Origin: Rhodobacterales bacterium RIFCSPHIGHO2_02_FULL_62_130
GTDB taxonomy: Bacteria; Pseudomonadota; Alphaproteobacteria; Rhodobacterales; Rhodobacteraceae
Length of the DNA: 64,000 bases
Assembly (NCBI GenBank): GCA_001828855.1
Contig: MHZT01000040.1
Span: 177,064 to 241,063, forward strand
Reading direction: 5' to 3'
The notes below the pieces were generated by a model. It had not been told where the DNA came from. It did no database searches and was given only the letters and a program-made list of their open reading frames with translations. Each line of letters opens with the position of its first letter. Positions within the stretch are counted from its first letter, which is position 1. A program made the translations under genes and the position numbers. This document shows positions 26,615 to 35,094 of the stretch, one piece after another.

Positions 26615-27136
26615 ATGGCACTCAAGGATATTCTGCAACGGGCAGGCAATGCCTGCGAATTTTGTGGTGCGGGCGATGGGCTTGAGGCTGTCGATATCGC
26701 CCCCGCAGGCGAAATCGCCCTCTGCCCCGCCTGCCGTGGCGAAGAAGATGTGCAGCCCGACCACTGGCGCTGCCTTGAAGGCGCGGCATGGACGGCAGAA
26801 CCGGCGGTGCAACTGGCGGTCTGGCGCAAACTCGGCACGATCGACGCGGCATGGGCCGCCGAGGCCCGCGAAGGCATGACCCTGCTGCCCGAAGTGCAGG
26901 GCTGGTCCGAAACTCCGCTGGCCGTGGAACACCGCGACAGCAACGGCGCGCTGCTGGCCCAAGGCGATACAGTGGTGCTGATCAAGGATCTGGTGGTCAA
27001 GGGCGCAAACTTCACCGCCAAACGCGGCACGGCCGTGCGCGGCATCGCCCTAGTCCCCGACAACGCCGCCCAGATCGAAGGTCGCGTCGAAGGTCAGCGC
27101 ATCGTCATCCTGACCGAATTCGTCAAAAAGCGCTAA
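26615..27136 (+). CDS. PhnA/YjdM-like zinc-ribbon protein
   Basis: 173 residues. N-terminal ribbon with C14, C17, C37 and C40 (ACEFCGAGD...ALCPACR). The C-terminal part QGDTVVLIKDLVVKGANFTAKRGTAVRGI is the SH3-like PhnA domain. Annotated historically with phosphonate metabolism, but no phn gene is nearby and the true role is unsettled. SD AAAGGGG precedes ATG 26615; earlier in-frame starts lie in poorly conserved sequence. Confidence 0.85.
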   Translation: MALKDILQRAGNACEFCGAGDGLEAVDIAPAGEIALCPACRGEEDVQPDHWRCLEGAAWTAEPAVQLAVWRKLGTIDAAWAAEAREGMTLLPEVQGWSETPLAVEHRDSNGALLAQGDTVVLIKDLVVKGANFTAKRGTAVRGIALVPDNAAQIEGRVEGQRIVILTEFVKKR

Positions 27137-27176
27137 GCCCGCCGTTCTGCGGAAAATCTGAAACGGGCGGTTTTGG

Positions 27177-27262
27177 CTTCATCTTGGCCCAAATACTCCC
27201 GCCGGAGGCACCCGCTGCCAACGTCAGGTGCCTCCGGCGGGAGTATTTGGGCCAAGATGAAG
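27177..27262. repeat. Dispersed palindrome A, copy 3 (perfect 36-bp arms)
   Basis: Left arm 27177-27212 and right arm 27227-27262 are exact inverted repeats of 36 bases with a 14-base loop. It contains the core GCCTCCGGCGGGAGTATTT. Sits in the convergent gap between the PhnA-like gene and pyc, followed by hairpin B. Confidence 0.92.
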
Positions 27263-27272
27263 CTGCAAGGGT

Positions 27273-27302
27273 AGGGTGCGTGCTTGTCACGCACCCTTCT
27301 TT
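27273..27302 (-). terminator. Hairpin B copy 2, terminator at pyc end
   Basis: AGGGTGCGTG (27273-27282) pairs with CACGCACCCT (27288-27297), loop CTTGT, then TCTTTTTC. The T run on the plus strand makes it a good terminator for rightward transcripts; the position also fits the end of pyc on the minus strand. Confidence 0.65.
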
Positions 27303-27303
27303 T

Positions 27304-30300
27304 TCATTCCAACTCGATCAGCAGATCCTTGGCATCGATCTGGCTGCCGGCGTGGACATGCAGCGCTTTGACCACGGCGGCGCGGTCGGCGTGGATGCCG
27401 GTTTCCATCTTCATCGCCTCGATGGTCAAAAGCAGGTCGCCTGCGTTGACCTTCTGCCCCGCCACCACGGCTACGGAGGCAATCGAGCCGGGCATCGGTG
27501 CGCCGATGTGGCCGGGGTTGCTGTCTTGCGCCTTGGGCTTCACAGCCGCCTTGGCCTTGATCGCGCGGTTCGGCACACGGATCACGCGGGGCTGGCCGTT
27601 CAGCTCGAAGAACACCTTCACCTCGCCATCCTCGGTGGTCTCGCCCACGGCTTGCAGGCGGATTTCCAGAAGTTTGCCAGGGTCGATTTCCGAGGTGATC
27701 TCCTCCCCCGGCACCATGCCATAGAAGAAGGTCCGCGTCGGCAGGGTGCGGACGGGGCCATAGGCTTTGTGGCGGCCCATGTAATCAAGGAACACCTTGG
27801 GATACATCAGATAGCCGTTCAGATCCTCGTCATCGACCTTCAGCCCGTTCAATTCGCCCGACAACTTCGCGCGCACCGCCTCCAGATCGACCGGAGCCAT
27901 GCCTTCGCCGGGGCGCGCGGTCGAGGCCACTTCGCCCTTCAGCACTTTCTTGGAAATCCCCGCAGGCCAGCCGCCATGCGGTTGGCCAAGGTTGCCCTTC
28001 AGCATGTCCACGACGGAATCGGGGAAGGCCACGTCAACGGAAGGGTCTTCGACCTGCGCGCGGGTCAGGTTTTGCGCGACCATCATCAGCGCCATGTCAC
28101 CCACGACCTTGGACGATGGCGTAACCTTCACAATGTCGCCGAACATCTGGTTGGCATCGGCATAGGCCTGCGCCACCTCGTGCCAGCGTTCCTCCAGCCC
28201 CAAGGACCGCGCCTGCGCTTTCAGGTTGGTGAACTGGCCGCCGGGCATCTCATGCAGGTAGACTTCCGAGGCGGGGGCGGGCAGGCCGCTCTCAAACGCC
28301 GCATACTGCCCGCGCACGCCTTCCCAATAGTTGGAAATCGCCCTGATCGCGGCAATATCCAGCCCGGTATCGCGGTCGGTATGGCGCAGCGCCTCGACAA
28401 TCGAGCCAAGGCAAGGCTGCGAGGTGCCGCCCGAGAACGCGTCCATCGCCGCATCTACCGCATCCACACCCGCGTCGCAGGCGGCCAGAATCGTCGCCGC
28501 CGCCGCGCCGCTGGTATCATGGGTGTGGAAGTGGATCGGCAACCCGACTTCTTGCTTCAAAGTCTTGACCAAAATCCGCGCCGCTGCTGGCTTCAGCAGC
28601 CCCGCCATATCCTTCAACCCAAGGATATGCGCGCCTGCCGCCTTCAATTCCTGCCCGCGGGCAACGTAGTATTTCAGATCATATTTGGCGCGGGTCGGGT
28701 CCAGAATATCGCCGGTATAGCAGACGGTGCCTTCGCAGACCTTGTTTGCCTCAACCACCGCATCCATCGCGACGCGCATGTTTTCGACCCAGTTCAGGCT
28801 GTCAAACACGCGGAACACATCGACGCCGGTGGCCGCCGCCTGTTTGACAAAGGCCTGCACCACATTGTCGGGATAGTTGGTATAGCCCACCCCGTTCGAT
28901 CCGCGCAGCAGCATCTGCGTCATCACATTGGGCATCGCGGCGCGCAGATCACGCAGGCGCTGCCACGGACATTCCTGCAAGAACCGGTAGGCCACATCAA
29001 ACGTCGCCCCGCCCCAGCACTCGACGCTGAACAGTTGCGGCAGGTTCGCCGCATAGGTGGGGGCCACCTTGATCATGTCGATCGAGCGCATCCGCGTCGC
29101 CAGAAGCGACTGGTGGCCGTCGCGCATCGTGGTGTCGGTGATCAGCACCTTTTGCTGTTTCGACATCCAGTCCGCCACCGCCTGCGGGCCTTTTTGCTCC
29201 AGCAGGTTGCGCGTGCCCATCGAGGGTTCCGCCAAGGCTTTCGGGGCTTTGGGGATACGCGCCTCGGCATGCGGCTTGGCGCGGCCTGCGGTTTCGGGAT
29301 GCCCGTTCACGGTGATATCCGCGATATAGGTCAGGATCTTGGTCGCGCGGTCACGGCGCTTTTTGAACTGGAACAGCTCTGGCGTCGTGTCGATGAACTT
29401 GGTGGTATAGGTGTCGTTCAGGAAGGTCGGGTGTTTCAGCAGGTTGATGACGAACTCGATGTTCGTGGACACGCCGCGAATACGGAATTCGCGCAGCGCG
29501 CGGTCCATGCGCGCAATCGCACGGTCCGGCGTCGGCGCCCAGGCCGTCACCTTGACCAGCAGCGAATCGTAATAGCGCGTGATCACGCCGCCCGCATAGG
29601 CCGTGCCGCCATCCAGACGGATGCCCATGCCGGTGGCCGAGCGATAGGCCGTCAAGCGCCCGTAATCAGGGATGAAGTTGTTCTGCGGGTCTTCGGTGGT
29701 GACGCGGCATTGCAGCGCATGGCCGTGCAGCCGGATATCCTCCTGCCGCGCCATGCCGGTCGCCACTGCCAGCGGCTTGCCTTCTGCAATCAGGATTTGC
29801 GCCTGCACGATGTCGATGCCGGTGACCTGTTCGGTCACGGTGTGTTCGACCTGAACGCGCGGATTCACCTCGATAAAGTAGAATTTCTGGCTGTCCATAT
29901 CCATCAGGAATTCGACAGTGCCGGCACATTCATAGCCGACATGGGCGCAGATGCGGCGGCCCAGATCGCAGACTTCGGCGCGCTGGGCCTCGGTCAGATA
30001 GGGGGCAGGCGCGCGTTCGACGACCTTCTGGTTGCGGCGCTGCACGGTGCAGTCGCGTTCATAAAGGTGATAAATCTCGCCGTGCTTGTCGCCAAGGATC
30101 TGCACTTCGACATGCCGCGCGCGCAGAATCATCTTCTCCAGATAGCCCTCGCCATTGCCAAAGGCAGCCTCGGCCTCACGACGACCCTCGCGCACCTTGT
30201 CGACCAGTTCGGCCTCGGACAGAATCGGACGCATGCCGCGACCGCCGCCGCCCCAGGACGCCTTGAGCATCAGCGGATAACCCACCGCTGCCGCCTCTTT

Positions 30301-30744
30301 CTTGATGGCGTCGAAATCCTCGCCCAGAACTTCGGTCGCCGGAATGACCGGAACCCCCGCCGCCATAGCCACCCGCCGCGCGCTGGCCTTGTCGCCCAAA
30401 GCCCGCATGGTTTCGGCCTTGGGGCCGATAAAGGTGATGCCCGCCTGATCGCAAGCCTCTACGAAATCGGGGTTTTCCGACAAAAGCCCATAGCCCGGGT
30501 GGATCGCATCCGCCCCCGACGCCCGCGCCACGCGGATGATCTCGGGGATCGACAGATAGGCGCCCACAGGCGACAGGCCTTCCCCGATCAGATAGGCCTC
30601 ATCCGCCTTGAAGCGGTGCAGCGACAGCTTGTCCTCTTCGGCATAGACCGCGACAGTCTTTTTGCCCATTTCATTGGCTGCCCGCATCACACGGATCGCG
30701 ATTTCGCCACGGTTGGCGACAAGGATTTTCTTGAACTCGGTCAT
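27304..30744 (-). CDS. pyc: Pyruvate carboxylase
   Basis: Carboxylates pyruvate to oxaloacetate with biotin and ATP, refilling the TCA cycle. 1146 residues, the standard single-chain length. Biotin carboxylase (about 1-450, start FKKILVANRGEIAIR, lid GGGGRGM), carboxyltransferase (about 535-830, DTTMRDGHQSLLATRMR), and biotinyl domain at the end with EAMKMET (Lys near 1112). ATG 30744 chosen at the conserved start; longer open frame upstream is not conserved. A PhaR-type box lies 54-68 bases upstream. Confidence 0.97.
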   Translation of the reverse strand: MTEFKKILVANRGEIAIRVMRAANEMGKKTVAVYAEEDKLSLHRFKADEAYLIGEGLSPVGAYLSIPEIIRVARASGADAIHPGYGLLSENPDFVEACDQAGITFIGPKAETMRALGDKASARRVAMAAGVPVIPATEVLGEDFDAIKKEAAAVGYPLMLKASWGGGGRGMRPILSEAELVDKVREGRREAEAAFGNGEGYLEKMILRARHVEVQILGDKHGEIYHLYERDCTVQRRNQKVVERAPAPYLTEAQRAEVCDLGRRICAHVGYECAGTVEFLMDMDSQKFYFIEVNPRVQVEHTVTEQVTGIDIVQAQILIAEGKPLAVATGMARQEDIRLHGHALQCRVTTEDPQNNFIPDYGRLTAYRSATGMGIRLDGGTAYAGGVITRYYDSLLVKVTAWAPTPDRAIARMDRALREFRIRGVSTNIEFVINLLKHPTFLNDTYTTKFIDTTPELFQFKKRRDRATKILTYIADITVNGHPETAGRAKPHAEARIPKAPKALAEPSMGTRNLLEQKGPQAVADWMSKQQKVLITDTTMRDGHQSLLATRMRSIDMIKVAPTYAANLPQLFSVECWGGATFDVAYRFLQECPWQRLRDLRAAMPNVMTQMLLRGSNGVGYTNYPDNVVQAFVKQAAATGVDVFRVFDSLNWVENMRVAMDAVVEANKVCEGTVCYTGDILDPTRAKYDLKYYVARGQELKAAGAHILGLKDMAGLLKPAAARILVKTLKQEVGLPIHFHTHDTSGAAAATILAACDAGVDAVDAAMDAFSGGTSQPCLGSIVEALRHTDRDTGLDIAAIRAISNYWEGVRGQYAAFESGLPAPASEVYLHEMPGGQFTNLKAQARSLGLEERWHEVAQAYADANQMFGDIVKVTPSSKVVGDMALMMVAQNLTRAQVEDPSVDVAFPDSVVDMLKGNLGQPHGGWPAGISKKVLKGEVASTARPGEGMAPVDLEAVRAKLSGELNGLKVDDEDLNGYLMYPKVFLDYMGRHKAYGPVRTLPTRTFFYGMVPGEEITSEIDPGKLLEIRLQAVGETTEDGEVKVFFELNGQPRVIRVPNRAIKAKAAVKPKAQDSNPGHIGAPMPGSIASVAVVAGQKVNAGDLLLTIEAMKMETGIHADRAAVVKALHVHAGSQIDAKDLLIELE

Positions 30745-30797
30745 TGGCAGCACTCCGGTCAGGGGTGAGGGGGCGTCATTGCGCCGCACTCTAGGGG

Positions 30798-30812
30798 TGC
30801 TGCGGTGCAGCG
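30798..30812. promoter_or_regulatory. PhaR-type box upstream of pyc
   Basis: TGCTGC-GGT-GCAGCG, the same arms as in the phaC/phaP boxes, located 54 bases before the pyc start in the pyc/uvrD divergent region. Confidence 0.5.
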
Positions 30813-30899
30813 CAAGGGGCTGAAACGCCGAATTATCACAGTTTTGCGACTGGTGTTGCGCTAACATCGGGTCGTTGCAAAGGGGATGAAAATCTGTCG

Positions 30900-30914
30900 G
30901 AACATATGCGGAAC
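30900..30914. promoter_or_regulatory. Alphaproteobacterial SOS (LexA) box before the helicase
   Basis: GAAC-ATATGCG-GAAC, the reverse complement of GTTC-N7-GTTC, the LexA box of Rhodobacter and other alphaproteobacteria. Located 40-55 bases before the helicase ATG, where a repressor would block the promoter. Confidence 0.6.
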
Positions 30915-30954
30915 ACTTCTTTAATTCCGCGCGGCCTCGGGTTAGGGTGGGGCT

Positions 30955-33399
30955 ATGAACTGGTCCGATGAAGAAGATGCTTTCGAGGCGGCGGTGCCGC
31001 TGTCCCAACGTGCGATGGCCGCGCGGCCTGGTGCTGTTGGTGGCGTGCAGGGCGATTATCTGGCCGATCTGAACCCCGCGCAGCGCGAGGCGGTTCTGGC
31101 CTCGGATGGTCCTGTGCTGATGCTGGCGGGGGCAGGGACGGGCAAGACCAAGGCGCTGATGGCACGGATCGCGCATCTGATTGCAACGCAGCGCGCACAG
31201 GCGCACCAGATCCTTGCGGTGACGTTCACCAACAAAGCCGCGCGCGAGATGAAGAACCGCCTTGCCGCGCCGCCGTTCAACCTGCCCGAACCCTTGCGCT
31301 GGATGGGAACTTTCCACTCGATCTCGGTCAAGATCCTGCGCCGCCATGCCGAGTTGGTGGGCCTGAAATCCAACTTCACCATTCTGGACACCGACGATCA
31401 GTTGCGCCTGCTGAAGCAACTGGTTCAGGCCGCCAATATCGACGAAAAACGCTGGCCGCCGCGGCTTCTGGCCGGAATCATTGACACTTGGAAGAACCGC
31501 GCCCTGACGCCCGACCGTGTGCCTGCGTCTGAGGCCAGCGCCTTCAACAACCGCGGGACCGAACTTTATGAACAATATCAGGAACGTCTGAAAACCCTGA
31601 ATGCCACCGATTTCGGCGACCTGCTACTACATTGCGTCACCATATTTCAGCGTCACCCCGACGTGCTGGAACAGTATCAGCGCTGGTTCCGCTATATTAT
31701 GGTGGACGAATATCAGGACACCAACGTCGCGCAATATCTGTGGCTGCGGCTGCTAGCGCAGGGGCACCGAAACATCTGCTGCGTGGGCGATGACGACCAG
31801 TCGATCTATGGCTGGCGCGGGGCCGAGGTGGGCAATATCCTGCGGTTCGAAAAAGATTTCCCCGGCGCGCATGTGGTGCGGCTGGAACAGAATTACCGCT
31901 CGACCGCGCATATTCTGGCGGCGGCCTCAGGCGTGATCGCCGCCAATGCCGACCGTCTGGGCAAGACCCTGTGGACCGCAGGCGAACAGGGCGAAAAGGT
32001 GCGGCTGATCGGCCATTGGGATGGCGAGGAAGAGGCCCGCTGGATCGGTGAGGAAATCGAAGCCGCACAGCGCGGGCGGCGTGCGATTGATCCGGTGTCG
32101 CTGAACGAAATTGCGATTCTGGTCCGCGCCAGCCACCAGATGCGCGCCTTTGAAGACCGCTTCCTGACCATTGGCCTGCCCTACCGCGTCATCGGCGGGC
32201 CGCGATTCTATGAACGGCAGGAAATCCGCGATGCGATGGCCTATTTCCGGCTTGCGGTGTCGCCCGAGGATGATCTGGCCTTTGAACGTGTGGTCAACCT
32301 GCCCAAGCGCGGGCTTGGCGACAAGGCGCAACAGGACATCCAGCGCGAGGCCCGCGCGCAGGGCCTCCCCCTGCTGGAAGGCGCGCGCAGCCTGATCGCG
32401 CGCGGTGGCATCGGCGGCAAGGGCGCTGGGCAGTTGCGCGGCTTTGTCGAAGGGGTGGACCGCTGGCATGCAGCCCTTCTGGGCGCACGCGCAACACCGC
32501 CCGAGGATGCCGTGGTTGAACCCCTCTTGCCCGACACGCCCCCCGCCAACGACCTGAATCACGTCCGGCTGGCCGAGATCATCCTTGAAGAGTCCGGCTA
32601 TATCTCGATGTGGCAGAACGACAAGACGCCCGAGGCCCCCGGCCGGTTGGAGAACCTGAAAGAACTGGTCAAGGCGCTGGAGCAATTCGACAGCCTGCAG
32701 GGCTTTCTCGAACACGTCAGCCTGATCATGGAGAATGACACCGAAGAGGCGGTCGAAAAGGTGTCGATCATGACGCTGCATGCCGCCAAGGGTCTGGAAT
32801 TTCCCGTGATTTTCCTGCCCGGTTGGGAGGAAGGGCTGTTCCCCAGCCAGCGCAGCATGGATGAATCGGGCAAGAAGGGGCTAGAGGAAGAACGCCGCCT
32901 TGCCTATGTCGGCATCACGCGGGCCGAGGAACTTTGCACGATTTCCTTCGCCTCGAACCGCAGGGTTTACGGGCAGTGGCAAAGCCAGCTTCCCAGCCGA
33001 TTTATCGATGAATTGCCGGAAAAGCATGTCGAAGTCCTGACGCCCCCCGGCCTTTACGGTGGCGGCTTTGGCGCAGCGGCCTCATCCTATGGCGCGGCGC
33101 TGGAAGATCGGGCGATCAAAGCTGATGTCTACAACTCGCCCGGATGGAAGCGGATGCAGGATCGTGGCGCGCAGCGCCCGATGTCCCAACCGCGCGAATC
33201 CCGCCACATGACCATCGACGCCGAGGCGGTGTCGTCCTTTGTCATCGGTGAACGGGTGTTCCACCAGAAATTCGGCTATGGCGAGATCATTGCGATTGAA
33301 GGCGACAAGCTGGATGTCGAATTCGATCACGCCGGATCAAAAAAGATCGTCGCCCGCTGGGTTGTGCCGGCGCATCAGGTGGATGACGTGCCGTTCTAG
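30955..33399 (+). CDS. uvrD: UvrD/PcrA-type superfamily 1 DNA helicase
   Basis: 3'-5' helicase in nucleotide excision and mismatch repair. 814 residues. Motifs: Q-motif LNPAQREAV near 36, Walker A GAGTGKT near 60, TFTNKAAREMK near 90, Walker B VDEYQDTN near 249, DDDQSIYGWRGA near 279, QNYRST near 312, and MTLHAAKGLEFPVIFLPGWEEGLFP near 606. The C-terminal TUDOR-like end has VFHQKFGYGEIIAIEGDKLDV. Divergent from pyc; likely SOS-controlled. Shared motifs cannot alone separate UvrD from PcrA/Rep; UvrD is the alphaproteobacterial assignment. Confidence 0.93.
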   Translation: MNWSDEEDAFEAAVPLSQRAMAARPGAVGGVQGDYLADLNPAQREAVLASDGPVLMLAGAGTGKTKALMARIAHLIATQRAQAHQILAVTFTNKAAREMKNRLAAPPFNLPEPLRWMGTFHSISVKILRRHAELVGLKSNFTILDTDDQLRLLKQLVQAANIDEKRWPPRLLAGIIDTWKNRALTPDRVPASEASAFNNRGTELYEQYQERLKTLNATDFGDLLLHCVTIFQRHPDVLEQYQRWFRYIMVDEYQDTNVAQYLWLRLLAQGHRNICCVGDDDQSIYGWRGAEVGNILRFEKDFPGAHVVRLEQNYRSTAHILAAASGVIAANADRLGKTLWTAGEQGEKVRLIGHWDGEEEARWIGEEIEAAQRGRRAIDPVSLNEIAILVRASHQMRAFEDRFLTIGLPYRVIGGPRFYERQEIRDAMAYFRLAVSPEDDLAFERVVNLPKRGLGDKAQQDIQREARAQGLPLLEGARSLIARGGIGGKGAGQLRGFVEGVDRWHAALLGARATPPEDAVVEPLLPDTPPANDLNHVRLAEIILEESGYISMWQNDKTPEAPGRLENLKELVKALEQFDSLQGFLEHVSLIMENDTEEAVEKVSIMTLHAAKGLEFPVIFLPGWEEGLFPSQRSMDESGKKGLEEERRLAYVGITRAEELCTISFASNRRVYGQWQSQLPSRFIDELPEKHVEVLTPPGLYGGGFGAAASSYGAALEDRAIKADVYNSPGWKRMQDRGAQRPMSQPRESRHMTIDAEAVSSFVIGERVFHQKFGYGEIIAIEGDKLDVEFDHAGSKKIVARWVVPAHQVDDVPF

Positions 33400-33433
33400 C
33401 CCTGCGCTGTCGGCGCGGGCTTAACGGTTGGTT

Positions 33434-33466
33434 GCCTCCGGCGGGAGTATTTCGGCCAAGATGAAA
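33434..33466. repeat. Dispersed palindrome A, single arm
   Basis: GCCTCCGGCGGGAGTATTTC and the following GGCCAAGATGAAAC are present once only, without the inverted partner. Lies between the convergent helicase and transporter genes. Confidence 0.7.
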
Positions 33467-33468
33467 CG

Positions 33469-34614
33469 CTAAGGTTTCATCGTCTTTTCAAGCGCATATA
33501 CGGCCAGCCCTGCCAGCAATCCCCAGAACGCAGCCCCGATGCCAAAAGCCGCCACGCCCGAGGCGGTGGTGGCTAGCGTGATGGTGGCGGCAAAGCGGGT
33601 GGCGGGCGGGGTGAAAGCCCCCGTCAGCGCGCCCATCAGCGGCCCCAGCAGCGCCAGCGCCACCAGCGCCGTCATCAAGGGCGGGGGCAGGGCGGTCAGA
33701 ATCGTCAGGATCAGCGGCCCCGCCAAGCCCAGCAGCAGCCAGAATCCGGCATAGGCCACCCCGACTTTCCAGCGCTGGGCGCGGTCGGGATGGGTATCCT
33801 CACCCAGACAGATCGCCGCCGTGATCGCCGCCATGCTGATGGTATGCGCGCCGAACAGCCCCGAAATCGCCGACAAAACCCCCGTCGTCGCCAGCGCCGC
33901 GCGCACCGGCGGCTCATATCCCGCCGCGCGCAGGGTGGCAAAACCGGGCAGATTCTGCGAGGCCATCGTGACCAGATACAGCGGCACGCCCAGCCCGATC
34001 AGAACATCGGGCCGGAAACTGGGGGCGATGAAGGTCAGGGTGGGTAGGGGCAGCGCCAGAGCGGGCAGGCTGGACCCGCCGAAGGTAAAGGCCAGACTCA
34101 ACCCTGTCGCCAAGGCTGCCAGCACCGCCAGCGCCGGATTCTTCAGACGCACCAGCAGAAACACCGCGATCATCGGGAACACCAGCGCAGGCAGCGCTTG
34201 CGCGGCGGCGCTGCCCTTGAGGCAAAATGGCAGCAGCACACCCGCCAGCATCCCCGACGCCACGCCATCGGGAATCAGCGCCACCAACCGCCCCAAGGGC
34301 CGCAGCGCGCCGGTCAGGGCAACCAACGCACCTGCCAGCACAAAGGCCACCACCGCCTCGGCCATGGTGATGCCGGATGTCGCGGCGATCAGCGCAGCGC
34401 CGGGGGTGGACCACGCCAAAACCACCGGCACCCGCTGCGTGATGCTGAGAAACGCAGACCCGACCGCTTTGGCCAGACAGATGGCGAAAACCCAGCTTGC
34501 GGTTTGCGCCACTGTCGCCCCGACCGCCGCCGCCGCTGACAGCACCAGCGCGATGGTCGAGCCGTAGCCAACCAGCGCCGCCACCAGCGCAGGCGAAAAA
34601 AGTGAAAGCCGCAT
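33469..34614 (-). CDS. BenE-family (benzoate/H+ symporter type) transporter
   Basis: 381 residues from ATG 34614 (MRLSLFSPALVAALVGYGST); a longer in-frame start 18 codons upstream is less likely. About 12 hydrophobic helices. The segments WSTPGAALI near 67, IPDGVASGMLAGVLL near 113, and FGAHTISMAAITAAICLGEDTHPD near 253 are typical for BenE. Benzoate is the textbook substrate, but no aromatic genes are adjacent, so the substrate is uncertain. The CcsR array lies upstream in the same direction. Confidence 0.87.
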   Translation of the reverse strand: MRLSLFSPALVAALVGYGSTIALVLSAAAAVGATVAQTASWVFAICLAKAVGSAFLSITQRVPVVLAWSTPGAALIAATSGITMAEAVVAFVLAGALVALTGALRPLGRLVALIPDGVASGMLAGVLLPFCLKGSAAAQALPALVFPMIAVFLLVRLKNPALAVLAALATGLSLAFTFGGSSLPALALPLPTLTFIAPSFRPDVLIGLGVPLYLVTMASQNLPGFATLRAAGYEPPVRAALATTGVLSAISGLFGAHTISMAAITAAICLGEDTHPDRAQRWKVGVAYAGFWLLLGLAGPLILTILTALPPPLMTALVALALLGPLMGALTGAFTPPATRFAATITLATTASGVAAFGIGAAFWGLLAGLAVYALEKTMKP

Positions 34615-34681
34615 GAAACCGCCCCTGTCGTTTCGCCGGACTATCGGGGGGCTTTGCGGGGGATGCAAGCAGGGGGGGAGG

Positions 34682-34751
34682 GGCGGCGATCTCAGGGAGG
34701 AGGAGGAGATCGCCGCCGGATCGTTCGGCCCCAGGGAGGAGGAGGGGGCCG
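34682..34751 (-). ncRNA. CcsR-like sRNA unit 5
   Basis: Two hairpins, each with the loop CCUCCUCCCU on the minus strand. The second is GGCGGCGATCTC (34682-34693) with GAGATCGCCGCC (34706-34717), a perfect 12-bp stem. The first is CGGCCCC (34726-34732) with GGGGCCG (34745-34751). Last unit of the array. Confidence 0.75.
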
Positions 34752-34763
34752 TTCGAAAGGAGG

Positions 34764-34832
34764 GGCGGCGATCTCAGGGAGGAGGAGGAGATCGCCGCCG
34801 GATCGTTCAGCCCAGGGAGGAGGAGGGGGCCG
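34764..34832 (-). ncRNA. CcsR-like sRNA unit 4
   Basis: Same plan: 12-bp stem 34764-34775 with 34788-34799 is identical to unit 5. The other hairpin is shorter (GCCC 34810-34813 with GGGC 34827-34830). Loops are CCUCCUCCCU on the minus strand. Confidence 0.75.
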
Positions 34833-34845
34833 CTCGAAAGGAGGG

Positions 34846-34914
34846 GCAGCGATCCCAGGGAGGAGGAGGGGATCGCCACCGGATCGTTCGACCCCAGGGA
34901 GGAGGAGGGGGCCG
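34846..34914 (-). ncRNA. CcsR-like sRNA unit 3
   Basis: GCGATCCC (34849-34856) pairs with GGGATCGC (34869-34876). Compared with units 4 and 5 (ATCTC/GAGAT), two pair changes are compensated (ATCCC/GGGAT), supporting RNA structure. The other hairpin is CCCC (34892-34895) with GGGG. Confidence 0.75.
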
Positions 34915-34926
34915 TTCGAAAGGAGT

Positions 34927-34996
34927 GGCGGCAATCTCAGGGAGGAGGTTGAGATCGCCACCGGATCGCTCGGCCCTAGGGAGGAGGAGAGGGCCG
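34927..34996 (-). ncRNA. CcsR-like sRNA unit 2
   Basis: Stem GGCGGCAATCTC (34927-34938) with GAGATCGCCACC (34951-34962), two mismatches. First hairpin CGGCCCT (34971-34977) with AGGGCCG (34990-34996): the closing C-G pair of unit 5 is here T-A, a compensated change. Confidence 0.75.
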
Positions 34997-35014
34997 GTCG
35001 AAAGCAAGAAAAAA

Positions 35015-35085
35015 CGGCGACGCCAGGGAGGAGGAACAGCGCCGCCGCGCCTTCATACGGACCCCAGGGAGGAGGTTGGGACCCG
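35015..35085 (-). ncRNA. CcsR-like sRNA unit 1
   Basis: The most divergent unit and the one nearest the DUF1127 stop codon (about 10 bases away). Both CCUCCUCCCU loops (35025-35034, 35066-35075) are kept. Stems are CGGCG/CGCCG and ACGG-N2-CCC/GGG-N2-CCGT with an internal loop. It is followed by an A-rich spacer 35001-35014 on the plus strand. Confidence 0.7.
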
Positions 35086-35094
35086 TGTCAGGAA

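Larger units (their letters stand above)
34615..35094 (-). repeat. Tandem hairpin array downstream of the DUF1127 gene
   Basis: 480 bases without a protein gene. Ten AGGGAGGAGG motifs (minus strand CCUCCUCCCU) start at 34694, 34733, 34776, 34814, 34857, 34896, 34939, 34978, 35025 and 35066. Alternate motifs are 81-88 bases apart, giving five two-hairpin units. Open frames across it are a by-product of the repeat and were not called as genes. Confidence 0.9.

Noticed and set aside
26788-30768. Very long open frame antisense to pyc
   Set aside because: It mirrors the codon structure of pyc in GC-rich DNA, has His/Arg/Gly-rich composition, no SD and no recognisable domain. The same holds for long opposite-strand frames over phaC, ftsI, mraY and murC.
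30745-31575. N-terminal extension of pyruvate carboxylase over the helicase gene
   Set aside because: The extension is antisense to uvrD, and the conserved start FKKILVANRGE lies at the ATG 30744.
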